A stretch of DNA of 64,000 nt, taken from NCBI RefSeq assembly GCF_002303885.1, contig NZ_MRCM01000017.1:1-64000 (forward strand). The letters run 5' to 3'. The stretch is from Flavobacterium sp. ACN2 (GTDB taxonomy: Bacteria > Bacteroidota > Bacteroidia > Flavobacteriales > Flavobacteriaceae). The stretch's first letter is position 1; every line of letters starts with the position of its first letter. The notes beneath the pieces were generated by a model. The model was not told the DNA's origin, made no database searches, and was given only the letters and a program-made list of their open reading frames with translations. Positions 23,264 through 30,988 of the stretch are shown one piece after another. Made by a program: the position numbers and the translations under genes.

Positions 23264-26200
23264 ATGAAATTGTTTTTGGATAATCATTTTATTGCCAAGA
23301 TTAAAAACTTTTCTTTGGCAATTATGGCCCTATTCATCGTTTACTCTTGTTCTACGCACAAACCGCAGTACGGGAAAAACGTTAGTGCCAACGAAACAGA
23401 AAACGCAACTGACACTATAAAAATTGCACATACATTTTTTCTTGTTGGAGATGCTGGAAATGCCGATGAAGAACAAGCGCAACAAACGCTCGAACTTTTG
23501 CATCAAAAACTGAAAAAAGCAAATAAAAAATCGACACTTCTTTTCTTGGGAGATAACATTTACCCCAAAGGTTTTCCGGGTAACAAAAACCCTGAAGACA
23601 AGGCTTTAGCAGAAACTAAACTGACGAATCAATTAAAATTAACGGAAGGTTTTAAAGGAAGAACAATCGTAATTCCTGGAAATCATGATTGGTACAGTGG
23701 AATTAAAGGTTTAGAACGTCAAGCCGATTTTGTCACGAAATATTTGAATGACAAAAAAGGATTTCTTCCAAGAAAATCATGCCCGATTGAAGATGTAAAA
23801 ATTGATAGCGTTACTACTTTGATAGCTGTTGATAGTGAATGGTTTTTGGAAGATTGGAACGATCACCCAACCATAAATGATAATTGTGAAATAAAAACTA
23901 GAGAAGCATTTTTTGAAGAATTAGAAAGCCTTTTAAACAAAAATCAAGAAAAGACAGTTGTCTTAGCTATTCATCATCCATTATTAAGCAACGGAACCCA
24001 TGGCGGACAATTTTCATTAGAAAAACAATTATTCCCTCTAGAACAAAAAATTCCGCTTCCGGTAATTGGCTCTTTTATTAATTTAGTTCGAAAAACATCT
24101 GGAGTTAGTCCGCAGGATATTCAAAATAAGCAATATACTATTTATGCTAAAAGAATAAAAACGCTTTTGCAAAAGCAGAAAAATGTCATTGTAGTTTCTG
24201 GACACGATCACAATCTGCAATATATCAGCAAAGAAAACATTCAGCAGATCATTAGTGGTGCAGGATCAAAATCGGAAGCAGCAAGAGCCATTAATCCTTA
24301 CGATTTTTCATATGGAGGAAATGGTTATGCGGTCTTAACAATGTTTAAAAGTGGCGATGCTAAGGTCTCGTATTATGGAAATGAAAACAATAAAGAGAAG
24401 CTACTTTTTGAACGCGAAATTATAAAAGCCAAAGAAATTAACTGGGCTTCAGATATTCCGAATAAATTTCCTGCTACGGTGACCACTTCGATTTATTCTC
24501 CAAAAATGACTCAAAAAGGTGTGTTTCACAGATTTTTATTTGGACAACATTACAGAAAATATTACAGTATGCCAATTGAAGCCACAACAGCAACGGTTGA
24601 TACTTTAAAAGGTGGTTTGAAACCAATTCGCGAAGGCGGAGGACATCAATCGGTTTCTTTAAGAATGTCTGATCCTAAAGGGCGTGAATATGTAATGCGT
24701 GCAATGAAAAAAAGTGCCACAGTATTTTTACAATCAGTAGCTTTTAAAGATCAATATGTGGTAAATGATTTTCAAAAAACATACGCAGAAGATTTCTTAT
24801 TTGATTTTTACACGACTTCTCATCCTTATTCTTCTTTTGCAATTGGGAGCATGTCTGATCAAATTGGTTTGAGACATACGAATCCGATTTTATATTATAT
24901 TCCGAAACAAAATGGTTTAGGAGAATTTAATGCCAGTTTTGGAGATCAATTATATATGGTAGAAGAAAGACCGGCTGACAATCATTTGGACGGAAAAAAT
25001 TTCGGTAAACCAAGCAACATCATTGGAACTGATGATATGATGCTTAATCTCCATAAAGATGAAAAATATGGCGTTGATGAAAAAGAATATATAAAAGCAC
25101 GTTTATTTGATATCCTTCTAGGAGATTGGGACAGACACAGCGATCAATGGCGTTGGGCTGAATATAAAGAAGATGGAAAAGTAATTTATAGACCAATTCC
25201 GAGAGATCGCGATCAGGCTTTTGTAAAATACGATGGCGCTTTGCTTTCGCTTATCATGAATATGCCTCCGCTTCGTCATATGCGTTCTTTTAAAGGCGAC
25301 AGAATCAATGTAAAATGGCTAGGAAGAGAACCTTATCCGATGGATTTGGCATTTCTAAAAACTGCTCAAGAAAAAGATTGGGTTGAACAGGCTAAATACA
25401 TTCAGGAAAGCTTGACAGACGCAGATATTGATGAGGCTTTCAAAAATATGCCTAAAGAAGTTCAGGACGAAACGGTCGATGAAATCAAAGCAAAACTAAA
25501 AAGCAGAAAAAGAGATCTTCAAAAGTATGCTCGCAGATATTCTGATGTTCTACGCAAAACCGTTATGATTGCTGGAACAGACAAAAAAGACAAATTTGTT
25601 TTAAACCATAATGTAAAAAAAGGAATTGAAATTCAGGTTTTCAGAATTAAAAAAGAAGGCGATGAATTGATTTACACTAAAAATGTAACAGATGATAAAA
25701 CAAAAAATCTTTGGATTTACGGACTAGATGATAATGATGTTTTTGAAGTTAAGGGGGAAGAAAAATCAAGCATTAAAATTCGTTTGATTGGAGGTCAAAA
25801 CAATGACACTTATAACATTGAAAATGGTAGAAAAGTGATTGTTTACGATTTCAAGTCAAAAGAAAACACTTATAACTTAGATTCAAAGGCACAAACGCAA
25901 CTGACAGATGACTATGATGTTAATTTGTATAACTACGAAAAACCTAAGTACAATGTAATTGCAGGACTTCCGAACATTGGATATAATCCTGATGATGGTG
26001 TAAAAATGGGAGTAAACTTAAATTATACAGTCAATAATTTTAAACAAAATCCTTACACGCAAAGACATATTTTTAATGCTTTTTACTATTTCGCTACTGG
26101 TGGTTTAGAATTTAATTATGTAGCACATTTTCCAGGCTTATTAGGAAAATGGGTTATAGATGTGGAATCTTTATATACGACTCCAAACTTTGCCATGAAC

Positions 26201-26995
26201 TATTTTGGTTATGGAAATGAGTCGCAGTATGATGACGATCTAGGAATGGATTACAATCGTGTTCGTATTAGAAAATTTAATGCCTCGGGTGCTGTGAGAC
26301 ACGTTGGAAGATATGGAAGCGAATTTAGCATACAGCCCATTTATCAGAGAATGACTGTTGAAGAAACCGAAAACCGATATATTAATATTCCTGGAATCGT
26401 AAATCCTGATGTATTTAATACCCAGAATTTTGGAAGTCTAAAGGTAAAATACCTCTTTAAAAATTCAGATTTCGCTGCAAAACCAACTTTAGGTATGGCT
26501 TTTATGGTTGCTGCCACTTGGACAACGAATTTGGATGATACTAAGAAAAATTTCCCTACTCTGGAGAGTTTCTTAGGTTTTACACACAAGATTGATCACA
26601 ACGGAAAATTGATATTGGCTACTTACGTAAAAGGAAAGGCTATTTTCAACAATAATTACGAATTCTATCAAGGTGCTTCTCTAGGTGGCGATACCGATTT
26701 ACGAGGTTTTAGAAATGAGCGTTTCTTAGGAAGTTCGTATTTCTCTCAAAGTTCAGATTTACGCTTAAGTATTGGAAAAATCCGTAAAACGATCGTTCCT
26801 TTTACTTATGGAATTTTAGGTGGTTTCGACTACGGAAGAGTTTGGCTTGATGGCGAAGATTCTAAAAAATGGCATCACGATTACGGCGGCGGACTTTGGC
26901 TGAATGCCATAAATGTTATCACAGCCAGAATTTCTTATTTTAAATCTCCTGACGAAATTGGAAGGGTGATTTTTGGAGCGGCATATAGCTTCTAA
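23264..26995 (+). CDS. Giant lipoprotein: metallophosphoesterase, kinase-like middle part and Omp85-like barrel
   Basis: A 1243-aa protein. The signal peptide ends in a lipobox (VYSC, Cys29). Residues about 55-375 are a calcineurin-like phosphoesterase with all motifs: Asp63 in VGDAGNADEE, LGDNIYPKG (95-103), PGNHDWYSG (138-146), AIHHPLLS and VSGHDHNLQ. The middle (about 435-720) includes DILLGDWDRHSDQWRW near 618-633 and PIPRDRDQAF near 645-654, which recall the catalytic loop and metal loop of CotH, FAM20 or HipA-type kinases. The C-terminus (about 890-1243) is a BamA/TamA-like barrel ending in Phe. It would be anchored in the outer membrane. The phosphoesterase and barrel calls are strong; the kinase-like call is inferred from motifs. 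It ends next to nested repeats. Confidence 0.88.
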   Translation: MKLFLDNHFIAKIKNFSLAIMALFIVYSCSTHKPQYGKNVSANETENATDTIKIAHTFFLVGDAGNADEEQAQQTLELLHQKLKKANKKSTLLFLGDNIYPKGFPGNKNPEDKALAETKLTNQLKLTEGFKGRTIVIPGNHDWYSGIKGLERQADFVTKYLNDKKGFLPRKSCPIEDVKIDSVTTLIAVDSEWFLEDWNDHPTINDNCEIKTREAFFEELESLLNKNQEKTVVLAIHHPLLSNGTHGGQFSLEKQLFPLEQKIPLPVIGSFINLVRKTSGVSPQDIQNKQYTIYAKRIKTLLQKQKNVIVVSGHDHNLQYISKENIQQIISGAGSKSEAARAINPYDFSYGGNGYAVLTMFKSGDAKVSYYGNENNKEKLLFEREIIKAKEINWASDIPNKFPATVTTSIYSPKMTQKGVFHRFLFGQHYRKYYSMPIEATTATVDTLKGGLKPIREGGGHQSVSLRMSDPKGREYVMRAMKKSATVFLQSVAFKDQYVVNDFQKTYAEDFLFDFYTTSHPYSSFAIGSMSDQIGLRHTNPILYYIPKQNGLGEFNASFGDQLYMVEERPADNHLDGKNFGKPSNIIGTDDMMLNLHKDEKYGVDEKEYIKARLFDILLGDWDRHSDQWRWAEYKEDGKVIYRPIPRDRDQAFVKYDGALLSLIMNMPPLRHMRSFKGDRINVKWLGREPYPMDLAFLKTAQEKDWVEQAKYIQESLTDADIDEAFKNMPKEVQDETVDEIKAKLKSRKRDLQKYARRYSDVLRKTVMIAGTDKKDKFVLNHNVKKGIEIQVFRIKKEGDELIYTKNVTDDKTKNLWIYGLDDNDVFEVKGEEKSSIKIRLIGGQNNDTYNIENGRKVIVYDFKSKENTYNLDSKAQTQLTDDYDVNLYNYEKPKYNVIAGLPNIGYNPDDGVKMGVNLNYTVNNFKQNPYTQRHIFNAFYYFATGGLEFNYVAHFPGLLGKWVIDVESLYTTPNFAMNYFGYGNESQYDDDLGMDYNRVRIRKFNASGAVRHVGRYGSEFSIQPIYQRMTVEETENRYINIPGIVNPDVFNTQNFGSLKVKYLFKNSDFAAKPTLGMAFMVAATWTTNLDDTKKNFPTLESFLGFTHKIDHNGKLILATYVKGKAIFNNNYEFYQGASLGGDTDLRGFRNERFLGSSYFSQSSDLRLSIGKIRKTIVPFTYGILGGFDYGRVWLDGEDSKKWHHDYGGGLWLNAINVITARISYFKSPDEIGRVIFGAAYSF

Positions 26996-26999
26996 AAAA

Positions 27000-27148
27000 G
27001 ATGCTGAGATTCTGAGATGCTAAGGTTCTAAGTTTTTTAGCTCTGAGTTAAAAAAAAGCCACGAATTCACGAATTTTAATTAAAGTATTCGTGAATTCGT
27101 GGCTTTTTTTTTTTGCTTTAAGACTTAGAACCTTAGCATCTTAGACCC
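27000..27148. repeat. Family B inverted repeat enclosing a family A hairpin
   Basis: Family B arms are at 27000-27038 and 27119-27148, with TGAGATGCTAAGGTTCTAAG and CTTAGAACCTTAGCATCTTAG as cores. Inside is a perfect family A hairpin (27058-27074 and 27087-27103). One repeat appears to have landed inside the other. It lies between two convergent genes. Confidence 0.88.
27050..27114. terminator. Bidirectional terminator formed by a family A hairpin
   Basis: A run of A, the 17-bp stem GCCACGAATTCACGAAT, a 12-base loop, the complement, and 11 T. It can stop transcription from either side between convergent genes. Confidence 0.8.
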
Positions 27149-28006
27149 TTATAATCTAAAATCATAAACATTCCCTCCTATTTTATTTGTTTTTTCGTCG
27201 GCGATTAATAAAGTATTGTTGTCTTTAAAAACGATGGCTTCTTTTTGCGAGAAGTGATTTAGATTGAGTTCTGTATGAGTCCCTTTATGGAATAAATCTC
27301 CTTTAAAATCTTTAAATAAAAGTACTTTATCATGACTTAATAAAGCCACTTTTTTCCCGTCTGGACTTATTGTTGCGCTTGTCAGCACGCAATGATTGTA
27401 ATTGCTGCACGTTTTAAATTCGCCTATTTTTACGGCTTTCTGAGTTCCTGTAGCATTTTTTATTTTATAGATAAAAGCCGTTCCGTCAAAACCTTTACTT
27501 CTGTTTTTGGTAAATAGATAAAAATAACCTCCATGTTCAAAGAAACCTTCAACGTCGTAGAACATTTCTTTTTTCTTTGGCGGAAATTCTTTTTGTTCTG
27601 GATAGGAGAATGAAATTTTATATTCGGCTTTGGCCAAATCATTATTCAATTGATTTTTTGCGACTTTATAAATACACAAATCTCTTCTTTCATTATCATT
27701 GTTTCCGAAATCTCCGATATAAATATTCCCAGATTTGTCTTTTGTAATATCTTCCCAATCGACATTTGTAGCGTTAGAAATCGTGATTGTTTTAGCCAAT
27801 TTTCCTTTAGAATCAAGGGCGTAAATAGCATTTTTATTTCCGCTATCTTCTAAAGTGTAAAGCAAATTACTTTCAGGAAAATAAGTAATTCCCGAAACTT
27901 CTTTTAATTTTTTCGGAAGTGTATAAAGTTCTTTTAATTTGCTATCTGACTGCTGTTGACACGCCAATAAAACTATAGAAACGGCTACTAAAAAAGATTT
28001 TTTCAT
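27149..28006 (-). CDS. Lipoprotein with a beta-propeller-like fold
   Basis: A 285-aa protein from ATG 28006, chosen because it gives a clean lipoprotein signal peptide (MKKSFLVAVSIVLLAC). An in-frame ATG far upstream (28144) would add a basic tail and overlap the next gene. Repeated motifs such as EVSGITYFPESNLLYTLEDSGN, VDWEDITKDKSGNIYIGDFGNN and SATISPDGKKVALLSHDKVLLF suggest a six-bladed beta-propeller of the SdiA-regulated or esterase-like phytase type. Substrate and role are unknown. The last bases lie next to the family B repeat. Confidence 0.78.
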   Translation of the reverse strand: MKKSFLVAVSIVLLACQQQSDSKLKELYTLPKKLKEVSGITYFPESNLLYTLEDSGNKNAIYALDSKGKLAKTITISNATNVDWEDITKDKSGNIYIGDFGNNDNERRDLCIYKVAKNQLNNDLAKAEYKISFSYPEQKEFPPKKKEMFYDVEGFFEHGGYFYLFTKNRSKGFDGTAFIYKIKNATGTQKAVKIGEFKTCSNYNHCVLTSATISPDGKKVALLSHDKVLLFKDFKGDLFHKGTHTELNLNHFSQKEAIVFKDNNTLLIADEKTNKIGGNVYDFRL

Positions 28007-28064
28007 AATATTATTTTTTATTTTTTTTGTCATCCTGAAGAACGAAGGGATCACACGAGTAATT

Positions 28065-29117
28065 CTAAACCAAGTTAGTGTTTTTAAAATTACGTGTAAT
28101 AAATTCAAACGCGGCTTGCATAACGTGTCCCATCGATTTTGCATTTTTGAACTTCATATCGTTCGTGTAACGATACAATTCCATTTTTAACTGCGTCAGA
28201 TGTTCATGCGTCGAAATGGTATCGTGACACATTATATTCAGTAATTTTTTTATTCTGGTTTCGGCAGAATGAATACGTTTTGCTAAAATAGCTCTTTCCT
28301 CATCTTTATACTGAATAATGGAACGTTCTTCTAATTTCTCTTTAATCAACTGGATCATTGGGAAATTTTCTTTAAAAAACTGTGGGCGATAAACTTTAAA
28401 ATTCCCTTCGTAACATTGCTGATCAAAATCGATTGGACGAATTTTATAAACAACCTGATCAAAATCGTGAATTGGAACAATTACATAATTGTAAGCGCGC
28501 ATATCTCCCAAAAGACGAATCATACAGCGTTCGTTAAATTTTACAAATTCTTTTGCAATCTGCGCTTTTTCCATTTCGCTACATTTATCCAAAAGTGTAT
28601 CCATAAAAACATCGCCTGGAATTCCGATGATATGCTCTTCGATCAAGGTGTCTTTATATACCAAAAAATTGATTTTATCTGGGGAAAGAATATCTTCCAA
28701 TTCTAATCCGTAAATACGTGAAGCATCTGCTTTTTTGATGTAAAAATGAACATAGTTGTCATTGAGAATATTTCGAACTTTGATTCTAAAAGGCTTCGAA
28801 TTTCCGAAAGTACAATAATCAATTGCATCGACATTCAGAAATTGAATGATTTCGCTATTTCCATCAGAATGCAGAAGCGAATATATTTTTTTTAGATTTA
28901 AATCAATTTCATTGCGCTCAAATTCACCATAATACACCCGAATCCAGAGCGTATCATTATCGTATTTGTCATAAACATTTATAGAACCCGAAAAACGAAG
29001 CAAGTCATCATAAAACACAGAAACTTTAGAAATACGTTCGTATCGTTCTAAATAGCTTAAAAGTGGCAGTGTTAAAGGGTAAGACGGTTTTTTCAAAACC
29101 ATTAAAGGCTCGCTCAT
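28065..29117 (-). CDS. Conserved hypothetical protein, possibly kinase-like
   Basis: A 350-aa soluble protein without signal peptide. I do not recognise a named family. Residues 196-240 read NERCMIRLLGDMRAYNYVIV, then YKIRPIDFDQQ. This resembles a kinase-like catalytic loop (GD....N) followed by an Asp-Phe-Asp metal loop, and it parallels LLGDWDRH...PIPRDRDQAF in the giant protein at 23264-26995. A Lys pair at 128-129 could bind nucleotide. The C-terminus (about 280-350) is helical. The -7 box TAAATTTG lies 17 bp upstream. The kinase idea is an inference from short motifs. Confidence 0.6.
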   Translation of the reverse strand: MSEPLMVLKKPSYPLTLPLLSYLERYERISKVSVFYDDLLRFSGSINVYDKYDNDTLWIRVYYGEFERNEIDLNLKKIYSLLHSDGNSEIIQFLNVDAIDYCTFGNSKPFRIKVRNILNDNYVHFYIKKADASRIYGLELEDILSPDKINFLVYKDTLIEEHIIGIPGDVFMDTLLDKCSEMEKAQIAKEFVKFNERCMIRLLGDMRAYNYVIVPIHDFDQVVYKIRPIDFDQQCYEGNFKVYRPQFFKENFPMIQLIKEKLEERSIIQYKDEERAILAKRIHSAETRIKKLLNIMCHDTISTHEHLTQLKMELYRYTNDMKFKNAKSMGHVMQAAFEFITRNFKNTNLV

Positions 29118-29134
29118 TTTGAATATCTTTATTA

Positions 29135-29142
29135 CAAATTTA
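29135..29142 (-). promoter_or_regulatory. -7 promoter box of the kinase-like hypothetical gene
   Basis: TAAATTTG fits TAnnTTTG, 17 bp before ATG 29117. Confidence 0.5.
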
Positions 29143-29223
29143 CATCAATACGATTTAAAGTTAGAATTTAAAGTAACAAAAATCAACTTGACTCGTCATA
29201 CTAAAAACTAAAACCAGAAAAAT

Positions 29224-30135
29224 TTGGAAACCATATTAACCATTGAGAATTTAAGTAAAAGATACGGCCGAATTCAGGCTTTGAAAAATGTATCTTTTCA
29301 AATACAAAAAGGTCGCGTTTATGGCATTCTAGGGCCAAACGGCAGCGGAAAATCGACTACATTAGGAATTGTTTTAAATGTTGTTAATAAGTCGTCTGGC
29401 AATTATCGCTGGTTTGATGGCAATGTAGAAACGCATGATGCTTTAAAAAAAGTGGGTGCAATTATAGAAAGGCCCAATTTTTATCCGTACATGACGGCCG
29501 AGCAAAACCTCCAATTGGTTTGCAAAATCAAAAATATAAACTATTCTAAAGTTAATGAAAAACTGGAATTAGTAGGTTTAATCGAAAGAAAAGACAGCAA
29601 ATTCAGCACTTTTTCTTTAGGAATGAAACAGCGTCTGGCAATTGCATCGGCACTTTTAAACGATCCTGAAATTTTAATTTTAGATGAACCAACGAACGGA
29701 CTAGATCCTCAGGGAATTCATCAGATTCGAGATATCATTAAAAAAATTGCATCGCAAGGAACTACTATTTTATTGGCCTCTCATTTATTGGACGAAGTAG
29801 AAAAAGTTTGCTCGCAAGTAATTGTTTTAAGAAAAGGCGAAGTTTTATATTCTGGCCCTGTTGACGGAATGTCTTCTAACGAAGGTTTCTTTGAATTGCA
29901 AGCCGAAGATAATTTAGTTTTAAAAACGGTTTTATCAGAACATCCTGCTATTGATAGAATTACTGAAGAAGAGGGGAAAATTTTAGTTTACTTAAATTCT
30001 AACTTATCTGCCTCAGAGTTAAACCAATTTTTATTTTCTAAAAACATTGTTTTAAGCCATTTAGTAAAACGTAAAAACAGTTTAGAAGCTCAATTTTTAG
30101 AATTAACCAAAAACGCCATCGCTCAAAAAAACTAA
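29224..30135 (+). CDS. ABC transporter ATP-binding protein (ABC-2 type)
   Basis: A 303-aa ATPase. Walker A GPNGSGKST (about 38-46), Q-loop region, signature motif FSLGMKQR, Walker B ILILDEPTNGLDPQG, and the His of LLASHLLDE. The C-terminal 80 residues are the usual extension of ABC-2 drug or lantibiotic exporters (CcmA/BcrA type). The only start in frame after the stop at 29209 is TTG 29224, giving METILTIENLSKRYG. The permease gene begins 3 bp after it, so the pair is one transporter. Cargo unknown. Confidence 0.94.
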   Translation: METILTIENLSKRYGRIQALKNVSFQIQKGRVYGILGPNGSGKSTTLGIVLNVVNKSSGNYRWFDGNVETHDALKKVGAIIERPNFYPYMTAEQNLQLVCKIKNINYSKVNEKLELVGLIERKDSKFSTFSLGMKQRLAIASALLNDPEILILDEPTNGLDPQGIHQIRDIIKKIASQGTTILLASHLLDEVEKVCSQVIVLRKGEVLYSGPVDGMSSNEGFFELQAEDNLVLKTVLSEHPAIDRITEEEGKILVYLNSNLSASELNQFLFSKNIVLSHLVKRKNSLEAQFLELTKNAIAQKN

Positions 30136-30138
30136 ACC

Positions 30139-30975
30139 ATGAAAAGACTTCTCTCTATAGAACTTCAAAAAATCTGGATGAACAAAGCCAGCCGTATATT
30201 AACCTTAACTTACTTTGTATTACTTTCTTTTATAGCCTTAATCGCTGCAATAAAATTTGATATAGGCCCTTTCAAATTTCATTTGGCAGAAATGGGAATC
30301 TTCAATTTTCCTTTTATCTGGCATTTCAATACGTATGTTGCTGCGTGGCTTAAATTCTTTTTAGCTATTGTAATTGTTTCTATGATGGCGAATGAATATA
30401 GCTACGGAACTTTAAAACAAAATCTAATTGATGGTTTAAGCAAAAAAGAATTTATTTTATCCAAGTTTTTAACTGTAGTTTTATTTGCTTTTGGATCTAC
30501 GGTTTTCGTTTTTGTTATGAGCTTGCTTCTAGGATTCTCTTTTTCATCTTATACCGAATTTGGAATTATTTTTTCTGACTTAGATTATCTTTTAGCCTTT
30601 TTTGTAAAGTTGACCGGATTTTTTTCGTTCTGTTTGTTTTTAGGAATTTTAGTAAAACGTTCTGCTTTCGCCCTTGGTTTTCTATTAGTTTGGAGCATCA
30701 TTGAAGCAATTATAAGAGGCACTTTAGCTTTTAAAATTTTCCCAAACAGCGATACTGATGAAAAAATCACGCAGTTTTTACCTTTAGAATCAATGTCAAA
30801 TCTAATCGTTAATCCTGGACCAAGATTATCGGTAATTAAAAATATTGGCACTCAAATGGGAATCGAAACAGAAGGCAATTTCAATGTAGATTATACTGCT
30901 GTTTTAATCGTTTTAGCTTGGACTTTTGTATTTGTATATTTTTCTTACAAACTATTAAAAAATAGAGATTTGTAG
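30139..30975 (+). CDS. ABC-2 type transporter permease
   Basis: A 278-aa membrane protein with six predicted helices. The segment NEYSYGTLKQNLIDGLSKKEFILSKF is the typical cytoplasmic coupling region of ABC-2 permeases. It follows the ATPase gene by 3 bp. It should form the membrane half of the exporter. Confidence 0.92.
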   Translation: MKRLLSIELQKIWMNKASRILTLTYFVLLSFIALIAAIKFDIGPFKFHLAEMGIFNFPFIWHFNTYVAAWLKFFLAIVIVSMMANEYSYGTLKQNLIDGLSKKEFILSKFLTVVLFAFGSTVFVFVMSLLLGFSFSSYTEFGIIFSDLDYLLAFFVKLTGFFSFCLFLGILVKRSAFALGFLLVWSIIEAIIRGTLAFKIFPNSDTDEKITQFLPLESMSNLIVNPGPRLSVIKNIGTQMGIETEGNFNVDYTAVLIVLAWTFVFVYFSYKLLKNRDL

Positions 30976-30983
30976 TATATTTG
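30976..30983 (+). promoter_or_regulatory. -7 promoter box very close to the ATG of the first adhesin gene
   Basis: TATATTTG fits TAnnTTTG and ends 5 bp before ATG 30989. If used, transcription would begin at or near the start codon, giving a leaderless mRNA. The same box and spacing occur at 38049. Confidence 0.45.
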
Positions 30984-30988
30984 CTACT

